Origin: Methylococcales bacterium
GTDB lineage: Bacteria; Pseudomonadota; Gammaproteobacteria; Methylococcales; Methylomonadaceae
NCBI GenBank assembly: GCA_026398895.1
Contig: JAPLRZ010000037.1
Span: 1 to 64,000, forward strand
DNA: 64,000 bases
Direction: 5' to 3'
Part shown: one piece after another, positions 25,594 to 33,575 of the stretch
How the letters are laid out: each line of letters starts with the position of its first letter
Position numbering within the stretch: the first letter of the stretch is position 1
Translations under genes and position numbers: made by a program
The notes under the pieces: generated by a model
What the model was told of the DNA's origin: nothing
Databases searched by the model: none
What the model saw: the letters and a program-made list of their open reading frames with translations, nothing else

Positions 25594-26173
25594 TTTTATG
25601 GCATTTGATAAATCAGGTTACATAAAAGCAATCGAACACTCTCCAGATAATAGCTCAGAAATTGAAAAATCTGTTTTAAATGCTTTTAAAATTGATGATT
25701 ATGATGGTATCGCAAAAGCTATTGGTTTTTCTGACAATATGATTAACAAGGTTGATTATTTTGTAGTACATAACCTTGATGTTCAATTAATAGAGTTAAG
25801 TGATTTGGATAATGATGCAAGAAACTGCTTAACTTATATTGAAGAAGAAACTAATAAAATTATCGAAGTTGAGAAAAGAAAAATCCGCAAACGAGAAGAA
25901 AAAGAAATCAGACAGCGTGTTTGGAAACCCATTAAAGATGAGTTTGTCCATAAATGGTATGGTTCTATTGCAGTTATAGAACGCTTATATCGAAAAACTA
26001 ATGAGTTAGGAGAATATGACCCTAATTATAGTTTATTAATAGTTTGCAAAAATAAAACAGATACAAGAATACTTGATGAACTTAAAAATCAATTATCTGG
26101 AAAAATTGCGAATATAGAAATATGTAATACAAAAATGCTAGATCAAGTTTTAATCGCTGTGGATTTATCATGA
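25565..26173 (+). CDS. Unrecognised partner of the ATPase (cassette 1, gene B)
   Basis: A 202-residue protein, or 191 if it starts at 25598. The N-terminus ILVDCNFMAFDKSGYIKAI looks like a beta-strand with an acidic residue. A highly charged helix follows (KIIEVEKRKIRKREEKEIRQRVW, residues about 115-135), then HKWYGSIAVIERLYRK, and a Rossmann-like end (SLLIVCKNKTDTRILDELK). I do not recognise a family. It shares the AT-rich composition of gene A, overlaps it by 29 bases (or follows it by four), and its TGA overlaps the lpxB ATG. Order and size match two-gene ATPase-plus-effector modules, so a toxin, nuclease or regulator role is plausible but unproven. Confidence 0.6.
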   Translation: MKDFILVDCNFMAFDKSGYIKAIEHSPDNSSEIEKSVLNAFKIDDYDGIAKAIGFSDNMINKVDYFVVHNLDVQLIELSDLDNDARNCLTYIEEETNKIIEVEKRKIRKREEKEIRQRVWKPIKDEFVHKWYGSIAVIERLYRKTNELGEYDPNYSLLIVCKNKTDTRILDELKNQLSGKIANIEICNTKMLDQVLIAVDLS

Positions 26174-27306
26174 CCTCAACAATTCTTTTCAGCGCGGGCG
26201 AATCGTCTGGCGATCAACACGCGGCTAATTTATTTTTAGAAATTAAAAAACATCAGCCTGATATTATCGGTATGGGTATGGGAGGGGCGAAAATGGCGCA
26301 GGCGGGAATAGGTATTCGTTATGATTCTGGGGCGATTGGGGTTATTGGTGTGGTGGAGGTATTAAAACACTATGGCGAAATTCGACGGGCGTTGAATTTA
26401 ATGAAAGCGGTTATTAAAACCGAACGCCCTGACTTATTGGTGTGTGTGGATTATAAGGAGTTTAATTTTAAACTGGCAAAATTTGCCAAACAGCAGGGAA
26501 TTAAGGTGTTGTTTTATGTCAGTCCACAGGTGTGGGCATGGCGTGCAGGACGGGTGAAGGCTTATGGAAAAGTGATTGACAGGATGGCGGTGATTTTTCC
26601 GTTTGAAGTGCCTTATTATGAGGCGGAGAATGTGCCTGTGAGTTATGTCGGGCATCCGTCGGTGGATAAAGTACATCCGCAAACCAGTAAAGCGGAGGCT
26701 ATGGCGCGGTTTAAGTTGGATGAGAATAAGCGCGTGGTGGGTTTGTTGGCTGGGAGTCGAGCGAATGAGATTAATCGGTTATTGCCTGTGATGCTGGCTG
26801 CCGCCGCTTTGTTAAAAGCTAAGTTTGCCGATTGTCAGTTTATTTTGCCGCAGGCAGATTCGATTGCTGATGAATTACTGGCTGAGTATTTGACTGATTC
26901 GCTTGTGAAGGTGACGGTGATTAAACAGCAAGCCTACGATGTGATTCAGTGTTGTGATGCGGTGATGACTAGCTCTGGTACGGCGACTTTAGAAATTGCG
27001 TTGCTGACTGTACCGATGGTGATTTGTTATAAGCTGTCGCCATTAACGTATTGGTTGGGGCGGTTATTGGTAAAAACGCCATTTATCGGTTTACCGAATA
27101 TTGTCGCGGGGCGGTTAATTGTGCGGGAGTTTATTCAACATGAGGCAACGGCGGAAAATCTTGCGATTGAGATAGCGCGTATTTTAACGGATGAAAATTA
27201 TCGAGACACGATGCTGGAAAATTTGCGGGACGTTAAACAGCGATTAGGACGGGGCGGTGGGTCAAAAAATATGGCGGTGTTAGCGTTGGAAATGTTGGCT
27301 GAGTAG
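26170..27306 (+). CDS. lpxB: Lipid-A-disaccharide synthase
   Basis: A 378-residue GT-B glycosyltransferase of the inner-membrane surface that joins UDP-2,3-diacylglucosamine and lipid X. Motifs: FSAGESSGDQHAANL (residues about 6-20), GMGMGGAKMAQAGI, VDYKEFNFKLAKFAKQQGI, FYVSPQVWAWRAGRVK, LLAGSRANEI and TSSGTATLEIALLTVPMV. It normally follows lpxI or lpxA directly. Here its ATG overlaps the stop of the unrecognised cassette gene (ATGA), so its translation may depend on ribosomes finishing that gene. Confidence 0.96.
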   Translation: MTSTILFSAGESSGDQHAANLFLEIKKHQPDIIGMGMGGAKMAQAGIGIRYDSGAIGVIGVVEVLKHYGEIRRALNLMKAVIKTERPDLLVCVDYKEFNFKLAKFAKQQGIKVLFYVSPQVWAWRAGRVKAYGKVIDRMAVIFPFEVPYYEAENVPVSYVGHPSVDKVHPQTSKAEAMARFKLDENKRVVGLLAGSRANEINRLLPVMLAAAALLKAKFADCQFILPQADSIADELLAEYLTDSLVKVTVIKQQAYDVIQCCDAVMTSSGTATLEIALLTVPMVICYKLSPLTYWLGRLLVKTPFIGLPNIVAGRLIVREFIQHEATAENLAIEIARILTDENYRDTMLENLRDVKQRLGRGGGSKNMAVLALEMLAE

Positions 27307-27336
27307 TCAATCAGTTGCTTTCACAACTGATTGACT
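27305..27336. terminator. Bidirectional terminator hairpin between lpxB and the L,D-transpeptidase gene
   Basis: AGTCAATCAGTTG (27305-27317) pairs perfectly with CAACTGATTGACT (27324-27336) around a six-base loop, in the 40-base gap between convergent genes. The left arm begins at the last two bases of the lpxB stop codon. Confidence 0.7.
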
Positions 27337-27346
27337 TTGAGAAAGT

Positions 27347-28807
27347 TTAGGCTGGAAACCAGTATAAATTGTCTAATGCTGAAAGGTGTGCAGCTGGTTT
27401 AGAGCTAAACTTTGCAGCCGTTTTTGGTGGAACTTTATTTTCAGCTTTAGGCGCGGGTTTTGCGGCTACATTAATGCTGGGTTTAACTGCGGACTTTGCG
27501 GCTACTTTGGTATCTACTTTAGGTGCTGGCTTTACCGCTACATTAATGCTGGGTTTAAGTGCGGGTTTTACTGCTATTTTGGTGTCGGCTTTAGGCGCGG
27601 GCTTTACCGCTACTTTGGTGTCTACTTTAGGCGCAGGCTTTACCACTACTTTACTGTCAGGTTTAAGCGCGGGCTTTATCACTACTTTAATATCAGTTTT
27701 AGGTGCGGCTTTTATGGCTACTTTGGCTTCGGTTTTGGTAACAGGTTTTGGTAAAACCTTGCTCAAAGGCTCAGGCGGAGGTGTTGACAGTTCTTGCGGT
27801 AAAGGATCGGTGTTAATCGTGGAGGGTAGCACTGGTAGAGCATCGGGTGCGATCTCTGTACCACCATCTAGCGGTGGTAATCTTTCATACAATGCGACAG
27901 GTTCACCGTCTAATCTTTCTAGTGCGTCATTTAAGACTTTTTGGTCAAATTCAGGTAATTCTTGACCGTTGGCTTTACGAATTAAATTAAGAGCAACGTT
28001 GTAACGTTTCTCTTTACCCATATTTTCGCCTTCCAAATCAGGATGCGCTTCAAGGTATAACACATTATTTAACCAGCCCACTTTAATAGGTTGTTTGACG
28101 ATGTAAACAGGCGTACCTACGTCAACTAAATCGAATAGAGCTTCAATATCTTCAGGATACATACGCACACAACCGTGAGTTATTTGCATACCGATACCAT
28201 AGATTTTATCAATGTCGGTACCGTGGATACGATATTCACCAGGGAGTGCTAAATATAAAGCGCGTGAACCTAGCGGATTATGCGGGCCTGCGGGTACAAC
28301 TGCGGGCAAGGGATCACCCTCTGCTGCGTGTTCACGTCTAATAGAGACGGGTGGATTCCAAACGGGATTTTTAATTTTGCGGGTAATTCGAGTTTGTCCC
28401 AGTGGGGTTTGCCAATCTTGTCTGCCGATACCGTGTGCAAAAGACATCACTTTGCCGCTGTTAGGCGGGTAGTAGTACATACGAAATTCGGAGATGTTAA
28501 GCGTCACGCCATTGTGCGGAGTATCAGGCAAAATGCGTCTATTGGGTAAACGTACCATTTGACCGACTTTAATTAACCAGCGATCAAGTTTTGGATTGAG
28601 CCTGACTATTTCTTCCTGTCCTAAATTGTAGCGGCGTGCAACATCTAATAAAGTTTCATTTTGTTCGACTGGAACTAAATAAGTCTCCTCATTAAAAAGA
28701 GTGATGACGGTATCACCTCTCATAGTCGGCAAATTGTAGGGGGTCGCATAGGCATCAGCAATAGATGTCAATAACAGCGAACAAGCAAGTAAAGTACGAA
28801 TTTTCAT
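27347..28807 (-). CDS. LysM and YkuD L,D-transpeptidase with Lys-Pro-Ala repeat tail
   Basis: A 486-residue exported protein of the ErfK/YbiS type. The signal peptide is residues 1-22 from the ATG at 28807. A LysM-like module (TYLVPVEQNETLLDVARRY, then VGQMVRLPN) binds peptidoglycan. The YkuD catalytic domain carries IHGTDIDKIYGIGMQITHGCVRMYPEDIEAL (His and Cys nucleophile, residues about 205-235). It forms 3-3 cross-links or anchors lipoproteins to peptidoglycan. Residues about 345-470 are a low-complexity tail of KPAPK/KPALK units with about 13-residue spacing. Such a tail could span the cell wall or bind anionic polymers; that is inference. The repeat tail creates long open frames on the opposite strand, which I regard as spurious. 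Confidence 0.9.
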   Translation of the reverse strand: MKIRTLLACSLLLTSIADAYATPYNLPTMRGDTVITLFNEETYLVPVEQNETLLDVARRYNLGQEEIVRLNPKLDRWLIKVGQMVRLPNRRILPDTPHNGVTLNISEFRMYYYPPNSGKVMSFAHGIGRQDWQTPLGQTRITRKIKNPVWNPPVSIRREHAAEGDPLPAVVPAGPHNPLGSRALYLALPGEYRIHGTDIDKIYGIGMQITHGCVRMYPEDIEALFDLVDVGTPVYIVKQPIKVGWLNNVLYLEAHPDLEGENMGKEKRYNVALNLIRKANGQELPEFDQKVLNDALERLDGEPVALYERLPPLDGGTEIAPDALPVLPSTINTDPLPQELSTPPPEPLSKVLPKPVTKTEAKVAIKAAPKTDIKVVIKPALKPDSKVVVKPAPKVDTKVAVKPAPKADTKIAVKPALKPSINVAVKPAPKVDTKVAAKSAVKPSINVAAKPAPKAENKVPPKTAAKFSSKPAAHLSALDNLYWFPA

Positions 28808-29016
28808 TACGATTAGGTTTCTCTTAGAACGATGTATTAATAGTAGCATTAGATTTACTATTACTTATGAGAAAATTTTATCATGAGCTTATTCATTAAA
28901 CCATTTTTACCGTAACACCTTGCCGTTAAAATAATGCAGTTTAAATACTGCGTGAAGGTAAACGCATTAATTTTTATTAGGCGCGGGTAACATACACACG
29001 ATGGTATTATCAATAG

Positions 29017-29202
29017 TAACCTTTGGTGCTAGTTTAAATTAAGCAGCTAAAACAGTAAGCTATTGTTTTTAATGGAGTCCAATAGCTTTAGCTATTGCTG
29101 ATTTGTAAAAAGCTGAAGCTTTTTGACTCCTATTCCCTTCTAATAGCGGTAAACAAAAAAATGTTTTAATCACAACACATTGATTTATTTTGTTTATTTT
29201 TA
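29017..29202 (+). repeat. Interspersed repeat A, copy 2
   Basis: Reverse complement of the copy at 12018-12204 and about the same length. It encodes TFGASLN and a stop at its left end and carries both internal hairpins and the GGAGTC/GACTCC closing stem. The 200 bases between the L,D-transpeptidase start and this repeat show no recognisable feature beyond a likely promoter region. Confidence 0.85.
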
Positions 29203-29325
29203 GATTTTATCCAAACTCTCAAAGCCAAACACCCAGAAAAAATGGGCAACTGGTCGTTACTATTACCCGAATACGGTAATGACTATATCTGGGCAGAATA
29301 CCTAAAACCACCTACAGGTAGGTGA
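29203..29325 (+). pseudogene. Gene fragment truncated by repeat A
   Basis: Immediately right of repeat A an open frame of 40 codons without a start reads like protein (FIQTLKAKHPEKMGNWSLL, then GNDYIWAEYLKPPTG) and ends at TGA. A second frame from about 29335 (HFDDGENIHAGSVGFLMSVPV) may be its continuation after a frameshift. The family is not recognised. Repeat A seems to have removed its 5' part. Confidence 0.35.
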
Positions 29326-29422
29326 AGCCGATAAGTCCATGCCATTGGTCATTTTGACGACGGTGAAAATATACACGCTGGCTCGGTAGGTTTTTTAATG
29401 AGCGTACCCGTATTTGGGCTTA

Positions 29423-29453
29423 ACACAAAATTCGGAAGAAATACCTCGTTAAG
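29423..29453. repeat. Short direct repeat flanking the second L,D-transpeptidase gene (left copy)
   Basis: ACACA.AATTCGGA..AAATA...CGTTAAG here and at 30465-30495, with roughly five to seven differences over 31 bases. The copies bracket the gene at 29533-30423, as expected if that gene was inserted or duplicated as a unit. Confidence 0.5.
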
Positions 29454-29532
29454 GCGTTTGTGCAACAACAATACTTACATTTTGAGCCATACTATAATTT
29501 ATCCTTTAGTGACCATCACGATAACAAATAAC

Positions 29533-30423
29533 ATGAAAGCATTATGCACATTGATAGTCCTCGCCTTGTTGACAGGGTGCAGTAGTCGCCTATTTTCGCT
29601 AATGTCTGAGCAGAGAGTCTATTCTGATGAGTCACAATCAAAGGTCGTCAACATAGCGGCAGTTGATAAGACCAATGCTGATAAAGCAAAAATATTGATG
29701 CCTGTGCATGTGGATAACCTGCCGCCACTATCAATGACAAACTTCACCGAGAACAAAAGCACGCCGCCAACAACGCCACCAGTCAATCTGGAGCAATTTC
29801 CCCTGTCCAATATTCTTGATGTTGGCTCACGAGGCAAGGTGGTGCTGGCACTGGAGAAACGGCTTAGCGATCTTCATTATGATGTTGGCATCGTTGACGG
29901 TCTTTATGACCAACAAACACAGCAGGGTGTGGTGGCGTTTCAGAAATACAGCCAGTTGAAGCGCACTGGCAGTTACACGCTGGAAACACAAAAAGCATTG
30001 GACACAGCGATACTCCCTGAAGGGTTTCATCCTGAGTTAGGCTTGCCTCGTGTCGAGGTAGATATTACCCGTCAGGTACTACTGTTTTTCGATGAGCAAG
30101 GACTCAACCGTGTTATCGCTGTGTCAAGTGGCTCGGATCGTAAGTATTGCGAGCTATCGAAAAAATCGGGAAAACAGGTTTGTGGTGTGGCTCACACACC
30201 GCGAGGTCAGTTTAGTATTCAATGGAGAATTGCTGGCTGGCGTGAAAGCGATCTCGGAAAACTTTATAATCCCTTGTATTTTAATGGCGGATTTGCTATT
30301 CATGGTTCACCGTCCGTTCCAGAACACAACGTATCTCACGGTTGCGTCCGAATATCGATAGAAACGTCACTATGGTTTTACGACGCTATTCAAAACGGTA
30401 CGCCAGTCATTGTGTTTGACTAA
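29533..30423 (+). CDS. Lipoprotein L,D-transpeptidase with peptidoglycan-binding domain
   Basis: A 296-residue protein from the ATG at 29533, which gives a lipoprotein signal (lipobox LLTGC, Cys at about 15). In-frame sequence further upstream looks like debris of another gene. A Ser/Thr/Pro-rich linker is followed by a PG_binding_1 domain (LDVGSRGKVVLALEKRLSDL, then VDGLYDQQTQQGVVAFQKYS). The YkuD catalytic domain has GGFAIHGSPSVPEHNVSHGCVRISI with His and the Cys nucleophile. It differs in architecture from the LysM enzyme 700 bases upstream, so the two are not recent duplicates. It is flanked by short direct repeats. Confidence 0.88.
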   Translation: MKALCTLIVLALLTGCSSRLFSLMSEQRVYSDESQSKVVNIAAVDKTNADKAKILMPVHVDNLPPLSMTNFTENKSTPPTTPPVNLEQFPLSNILDVGSRGKVVLALEKRLSDLHYDVGIVDGLYDQQTQQGVVAFQKYSQLKRTGSYTLETQKALDTAILPEGFHPELGLPRVEVDITRQVLLFFDEQGLNRVIAVSSGSDRKYCELSKKSGKQVCGVAHTPRGQFSIQWRIAGWRESDLGKLYNPLYFNGGFAIHGSPSVPEHNVSHGCVRISIETSLWFYDAIQNGTPVIVFD

Positions 30424-30464
30424 CTATGTGCTGTTTCTGTTTGTCCATATAGGGGCGACAGGTG

Positions 30465-30495
30465 ACACAGAATTCGGAGTAAATATTCCGTTAAG
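30465..30495. repeat. Short direct repeat flanking the second L,D-transpeptidase gene (right copy)
   Basis: Right-hand partner of 29423-29453. It lies 41 bases after the gene's stop codon. Confidence 0.5.
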
Positions 30496-30633
30496 AAATT
30501 TTGAGTAAAATATAGCCTTGTCAGCCCAGCGTAAAATATAGGGTAATAGGCTTAAGCGCATTTAATGTTCCATTACTCCCCAAACCAATAATTGTAAAAA
30601 TAAAAAATGTTTAATTTAACTAAAAGTGGATAT

Positions 30634-31104
30634 ATGAACAAACAACTGAAATCGTGTGGTAAACAATTAGTAAAATGGACAACTGTTGTTGTCTTGGTAA
30701 CAGGACTGAATGGCTGTGTTGCCATGAGTGGTTTAAGTGCAGCGATGAGCATTTACGATATGCTAGGCGGATCTAGTGTTCTCAGTGGTTTAGCGAATAA
30801 TATACTCACTTCATCTATGAGCGATCCTCGTTTATCCAGTATGCTCAGCACCATCAACCCTAGTACCGCAACGCCACAAATCACTAATCAATTATGCTCA
30901 CTATTAGGCGGTGGTTGTGCTGCGCCATTTACCACACAACAAGTGGCAGCAGGGTCGGCACGTTTAACACCAGAACAACAAAGTGCTGTTTCTGACAATT
31001 TAGGTAATGCACTGAATGCGGTTACTAGCAACACGATGGTACGCAATGCCGTTGTCAATAGTCTCGGTTCTCAAGTCAGTGGCATTTTGGGTGCATTGTT
31101 ATAA
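30634..31104 (+). CDS. Lipoprotein with truncated-hemoglobin-like domain lacking the proximal His
   Basis: A 156-residue protein starting at 30634 (MNKQLKSCGK). The N-terminal signal ends in GLNGC, a plausible lipobox. Residues about 35-155 follow the group 1 truncated-hemoglobin pattern: IYDMLGGSSVLSGLANNILT, then DPRLSSML, LCSLLGGGC, and LTPEQQSAVSDNLGNAL with a last helix VVNSLGSQVSGIL. In true globins the LC..tGGpC block is followed by an M..AH..L segment holding the heme-binding His. Here that place reads VAAGSARLT, with no His in the whole domain. It therefore probably keeps the globin fold but not heme. The family assignment is by eye and moderate. Confidence 0.6.
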   Translation: MNKQLKSCGKQLVKWTTVVVLVTGLNGCVAMSGLSAAMSIYDMLGGSSVLSGLANNILTSSMSDPRLSSMLSTINPSTATPQITNQLCSLLGGGCAAPFTTQQVAAGSARLTPEQQSAVSDNLGNALNAVTSNTMVRNAVVNSLGSQVSGILGALL

Positions 31105-31121
31105 ACCTTGGATTCCAAGGT
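31105..31121 (+). terminator. Intrinsic terminator after the globin-like lipoprotein gene
   Basis: ACCTTGG (31105-31111) pairs with CCAAGGT (31115-31121) directly after the stop codon and is followed by CTTTT. It separates this gene from the convergent TPR gene. Confidence 0.6.
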
Positions 31122-31140
31122 CTTTTGATGTTTATAGGAA

Positions 31141-32166
31141 TTATGGTGTCGCTGTTATTGGATAGAGTTTTTTAAATGACTCAATTTGCGGCAATAAACT
31201 AAATTCTTTCTGCACTAAAGCCGCGAAAACAGCATTCAGCACAGTATCAATATCGACTTGGCGAATAGCATTTAAGTTTTGCATTTCTTGAATATAACGC
31301 TCGGCTTCCTCGGTATTTCCTAGTAAATGGAATGTGAACGACAAACACAGATAGGCATAACTTTTTTTCTGAGTCAACTTAGTTAGCTCAATGGTTTGTT
31401 CAGCATTTATTTGAAAAAACCACGGGTCTTTATTTTCAGGTTTAGCCATTATTTTTTCATCATTTAGCCACTGCACTGCTTGCAGTTGACGAATTAATGC
31501 AATCTCTAAGCGGTCACGTTGCCAGTAAAGTTGCGCAACTTCTAACGCGGATAAGGGGTATTCGGAGATTTTTTCATATTCGGCGGTTGCTGCGTCAAGA
31601 TGGTCTAACTTAATATAAGCATGAGCTAACTTATTTCGATATTTAGCGGTGGGAGCTATTTCAACAGCCAGTAAAAGTTCTGATTTAGCGGTATCAAATT
31701 TACCTTTTTGGTCATACAGCATCGCTAAATCAAAATGTGCTTCAGCGAGTTTTGGGTTTTGAGTCAGAGCTTGTTCAAAATAGGGAATCGCCTTGTCCAA
31801 CTCATTATTAGCGACATAAAATTCGCCTAAAAATAAATTAACGTGCGAATCACTGGGATTTTCTTGATAAAGTACATTAATAGCTTCTTTAAATGCGGTA
31901 TTGGACAACGCTTCTTTAGCTTCTGTTTCTCTCAAACCCCAAGCAGCTTTAGTCATTTTAGGATTCTCTTTTAGAGCCTCTAAAAATAATCGCTTAGCCT
32001 CATCATAACGCCCGATGTTTAAGAAATTAGTGGCATCAACAACAAAATTGCTATCGAGATGTGTATCAGTATCAGTTTTAGTTTGTAAATGAAAAAAAAA
32101 CTGAACTGCACTGCCACCGCCGACAAGCAAAGCGAAAAGTACAAAGACAACACCGCGTTTTTTCAT
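31141..32166 (-). CDS. Membrane-anchored TPR repeat protein
   Basis: A 341-residue protein with one N-terminal transmembrane helix (residues about 5-25) and the remainder exported or periplasmic. At least four TPR units are visible, for example NIGRYDEAKRLFLEALKENP, NELDKAIPYFEQALTQNP, LAEAHFDLAMLYDQKGKF and HLDAATAEYEKI. TPR arrays bind partner proteins; the partner is unknown. It is a single gene, convergent with the globin-like lipoprotein gene and divergent from prfB. Confidence 0.83.
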   Translation of the reverse strand: MKKRGVVFVLFALLVGGGSAVQFFFHLQTKTDTDTHLDSNFVVDATNFLNIGRYDEAKRLFLEALKENPKMTKAAWGLRETEAKEALSNTAFKEAINVLYQENPSDSHVNLFLGEFYVANNELDKAIPYFEQALTQNPKLAEAHFDLAMLYDQKGKFDTAKSELLLAVEIAPTAKYRNKLAHAYIKLDHLDAATAEYEKISEYPLSALEVAQLYWQRDRLEIALIRQLQAVQWLNDEKIMAKPENKDPWFFQINAEQTIELTKLTQKKSYAYLCLSFTFHLLGNTEEAERYIQEMQNLNAIRQVDIDTVLNAVFAALVQKEFSLLPQIESFKKLYPITATP

Positions 32167-32438
32167 ATTTTTAGTTAAGCTATTTTGTAAATGATGGAAA
32201 ATTCATAGGTTTATCGCAAACTTTAATTGACTACAGTAGACTCAACCAACAGATGATATTTAAGCATCATTCTAGCACATCAAGTAACAGCAATCACCGT
32301 TGCTCTTAACAGTGACGCTAGTGTTTTTTCTTAAAAAATCAATTATACAAAAACAACTGGTTTATAATCGACAACTCTTTATCGTTTTTATCGCCGCATC
32401 ATAACCCAGCGGCAACTGACATTGGTTAAACATCGTTC

Positions 32439-33537
32439 ATGCAAGAAATAAATCCAATTAAAAATAAAATCGCCGACCTTAAAAGCCGTGGTGACGCGCT
32501 TAGGGGGTATCTTTGACTTCGACAATAAAAGCGAACGCTTAGTTGAAGTCTTACGCGAATTAGAAAATCCCAAAATTTGGGATAATCCAGAACAAGCTCA
32601 AGAATTAGGCAAAGAACGTGGGCAACTGGAAATTATCGTTAATACCATCACTGAATTAGAACGCGGTCTTGCCGATGCCGAAGAATTATTACTCATGGCT
32701 ATCGAAGAAGACGATGAAGAAACCGTTGACACCGTCGTCTCTGACTTAGCACATTTTGAACAGCGCGTGGCTAATCTTGAATTTCGCCGTATGTTCTCAG
32801 GACAAATGGATGCGAACAATGCCTTTCTTGATATACAATCAGGTTCAGGCGGCACCGAAGCGCAAGACTGGGCATCAATGATAGAGCGGATGTTCTTACG
32901 TTGGGGCGAACGCAAAGGCTTTAAAACTGAACTGATAGAAGAATCCCAAGGCGATGTTGCAGGCATTAAAAGTGCCACCATTCGCTTTGAAGGCGAATAC
33001 GCGTTTGGCTGGTTACGCACCGAAACAGGCGTACATCGCTTAGTGAGAAAATCACCGTTTGACTCAGGAAATCGCCGTCATACCTCTTTCGCCTCGGTAT
33101 TTGTGTCACCCGAAATTGACGATGACTTCGATATAGATCTTAATCCCGCTGATATTCGCATTGATGTTTATCGAGCCAGTGGTGCAGGTGGGCAGCATAT
33201 CAACAAAACCGAATCCGCCGTGCGTATGACTCACATACCCACTAATATCGTCGTCCAATGCCAAAGCGACCGCTCGCAACACAAAAACCGCGCAACTGCG
33301 ATGAAACAGTTAAAAGCCAAACTGTACGAACTGGAAATGCGTAAACGTTCAGAAACCCAGCAAACTTTAGAAGATTCTAAATCAGACATCGGTTGGGGCA
33401 GTCAAATCCGCTCTTATGTATTAGACCAATCGCGCATTAAAGACCTACGCACAGGCGTAGAAACAGGTAACACCCAAGCGGTATTAGACGGCGACTTGGA
33501 TCAGTTTATTGAAGCGAGTTTGAAGAGTGGGTTGTAA
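32439..33537 (+). CDS. prfB: Peptide chain release factor 2, made by programmed +1 frameshift
   Basis: RF2 terminates translation at UAA and UGA. The ATG at 32439 opens a frame of 25 codons that ends at UGA (32514-32516). Skipping the T at 32514 (join 32439-32513 and 32515-33537) gives a 365-residue protein, the same length as E. coli RF2. The anticodon-like SPF motif (KSPFDSGNR) and the catalytic GGQ ([13 protein letters not shown]) are present. lysS normally follows directly. Here an ATPase/DUF4276 cassette lies between, starting 38 bases after the stop. Confidence 0.97.
32502..32516 (+). promoter_or_regulatory. prfB autoregulatory frameshift site
   Basis: An internal Shine-Dalgarno-like AGGGGG (32502-32507) lies three bases upstream of CTT TGA C (32511-32517), which matches the E. 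coli prfB signal in sequence and spacing. Low RF2 lets the ribosome slip +1 on CUU at the UGA, restoring RF2 synthesis. Confidence 0.95.
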
Positions 33538-33575
33538 TTACCCCGCTTCCAGTTACTAGTTAATATTGAATTATC

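Noticed and set aside
27369-27965. Long open frames on the plus strand, Gly/Ala/Phe-rich
   Set aside because: They are the antisense of the Lys-Pro-Ala repeat tail of the L,D-transpeptidase; a low-complexity repeat keeps the opposite frames open. No ribosome site or family match.
32439-32516. Short gene or premature stop at the start of prfB
   Set aside because: The in-frame UGA with AGGGGG and CUUUGAC is the conserved programmed frameshift, not a mutation.
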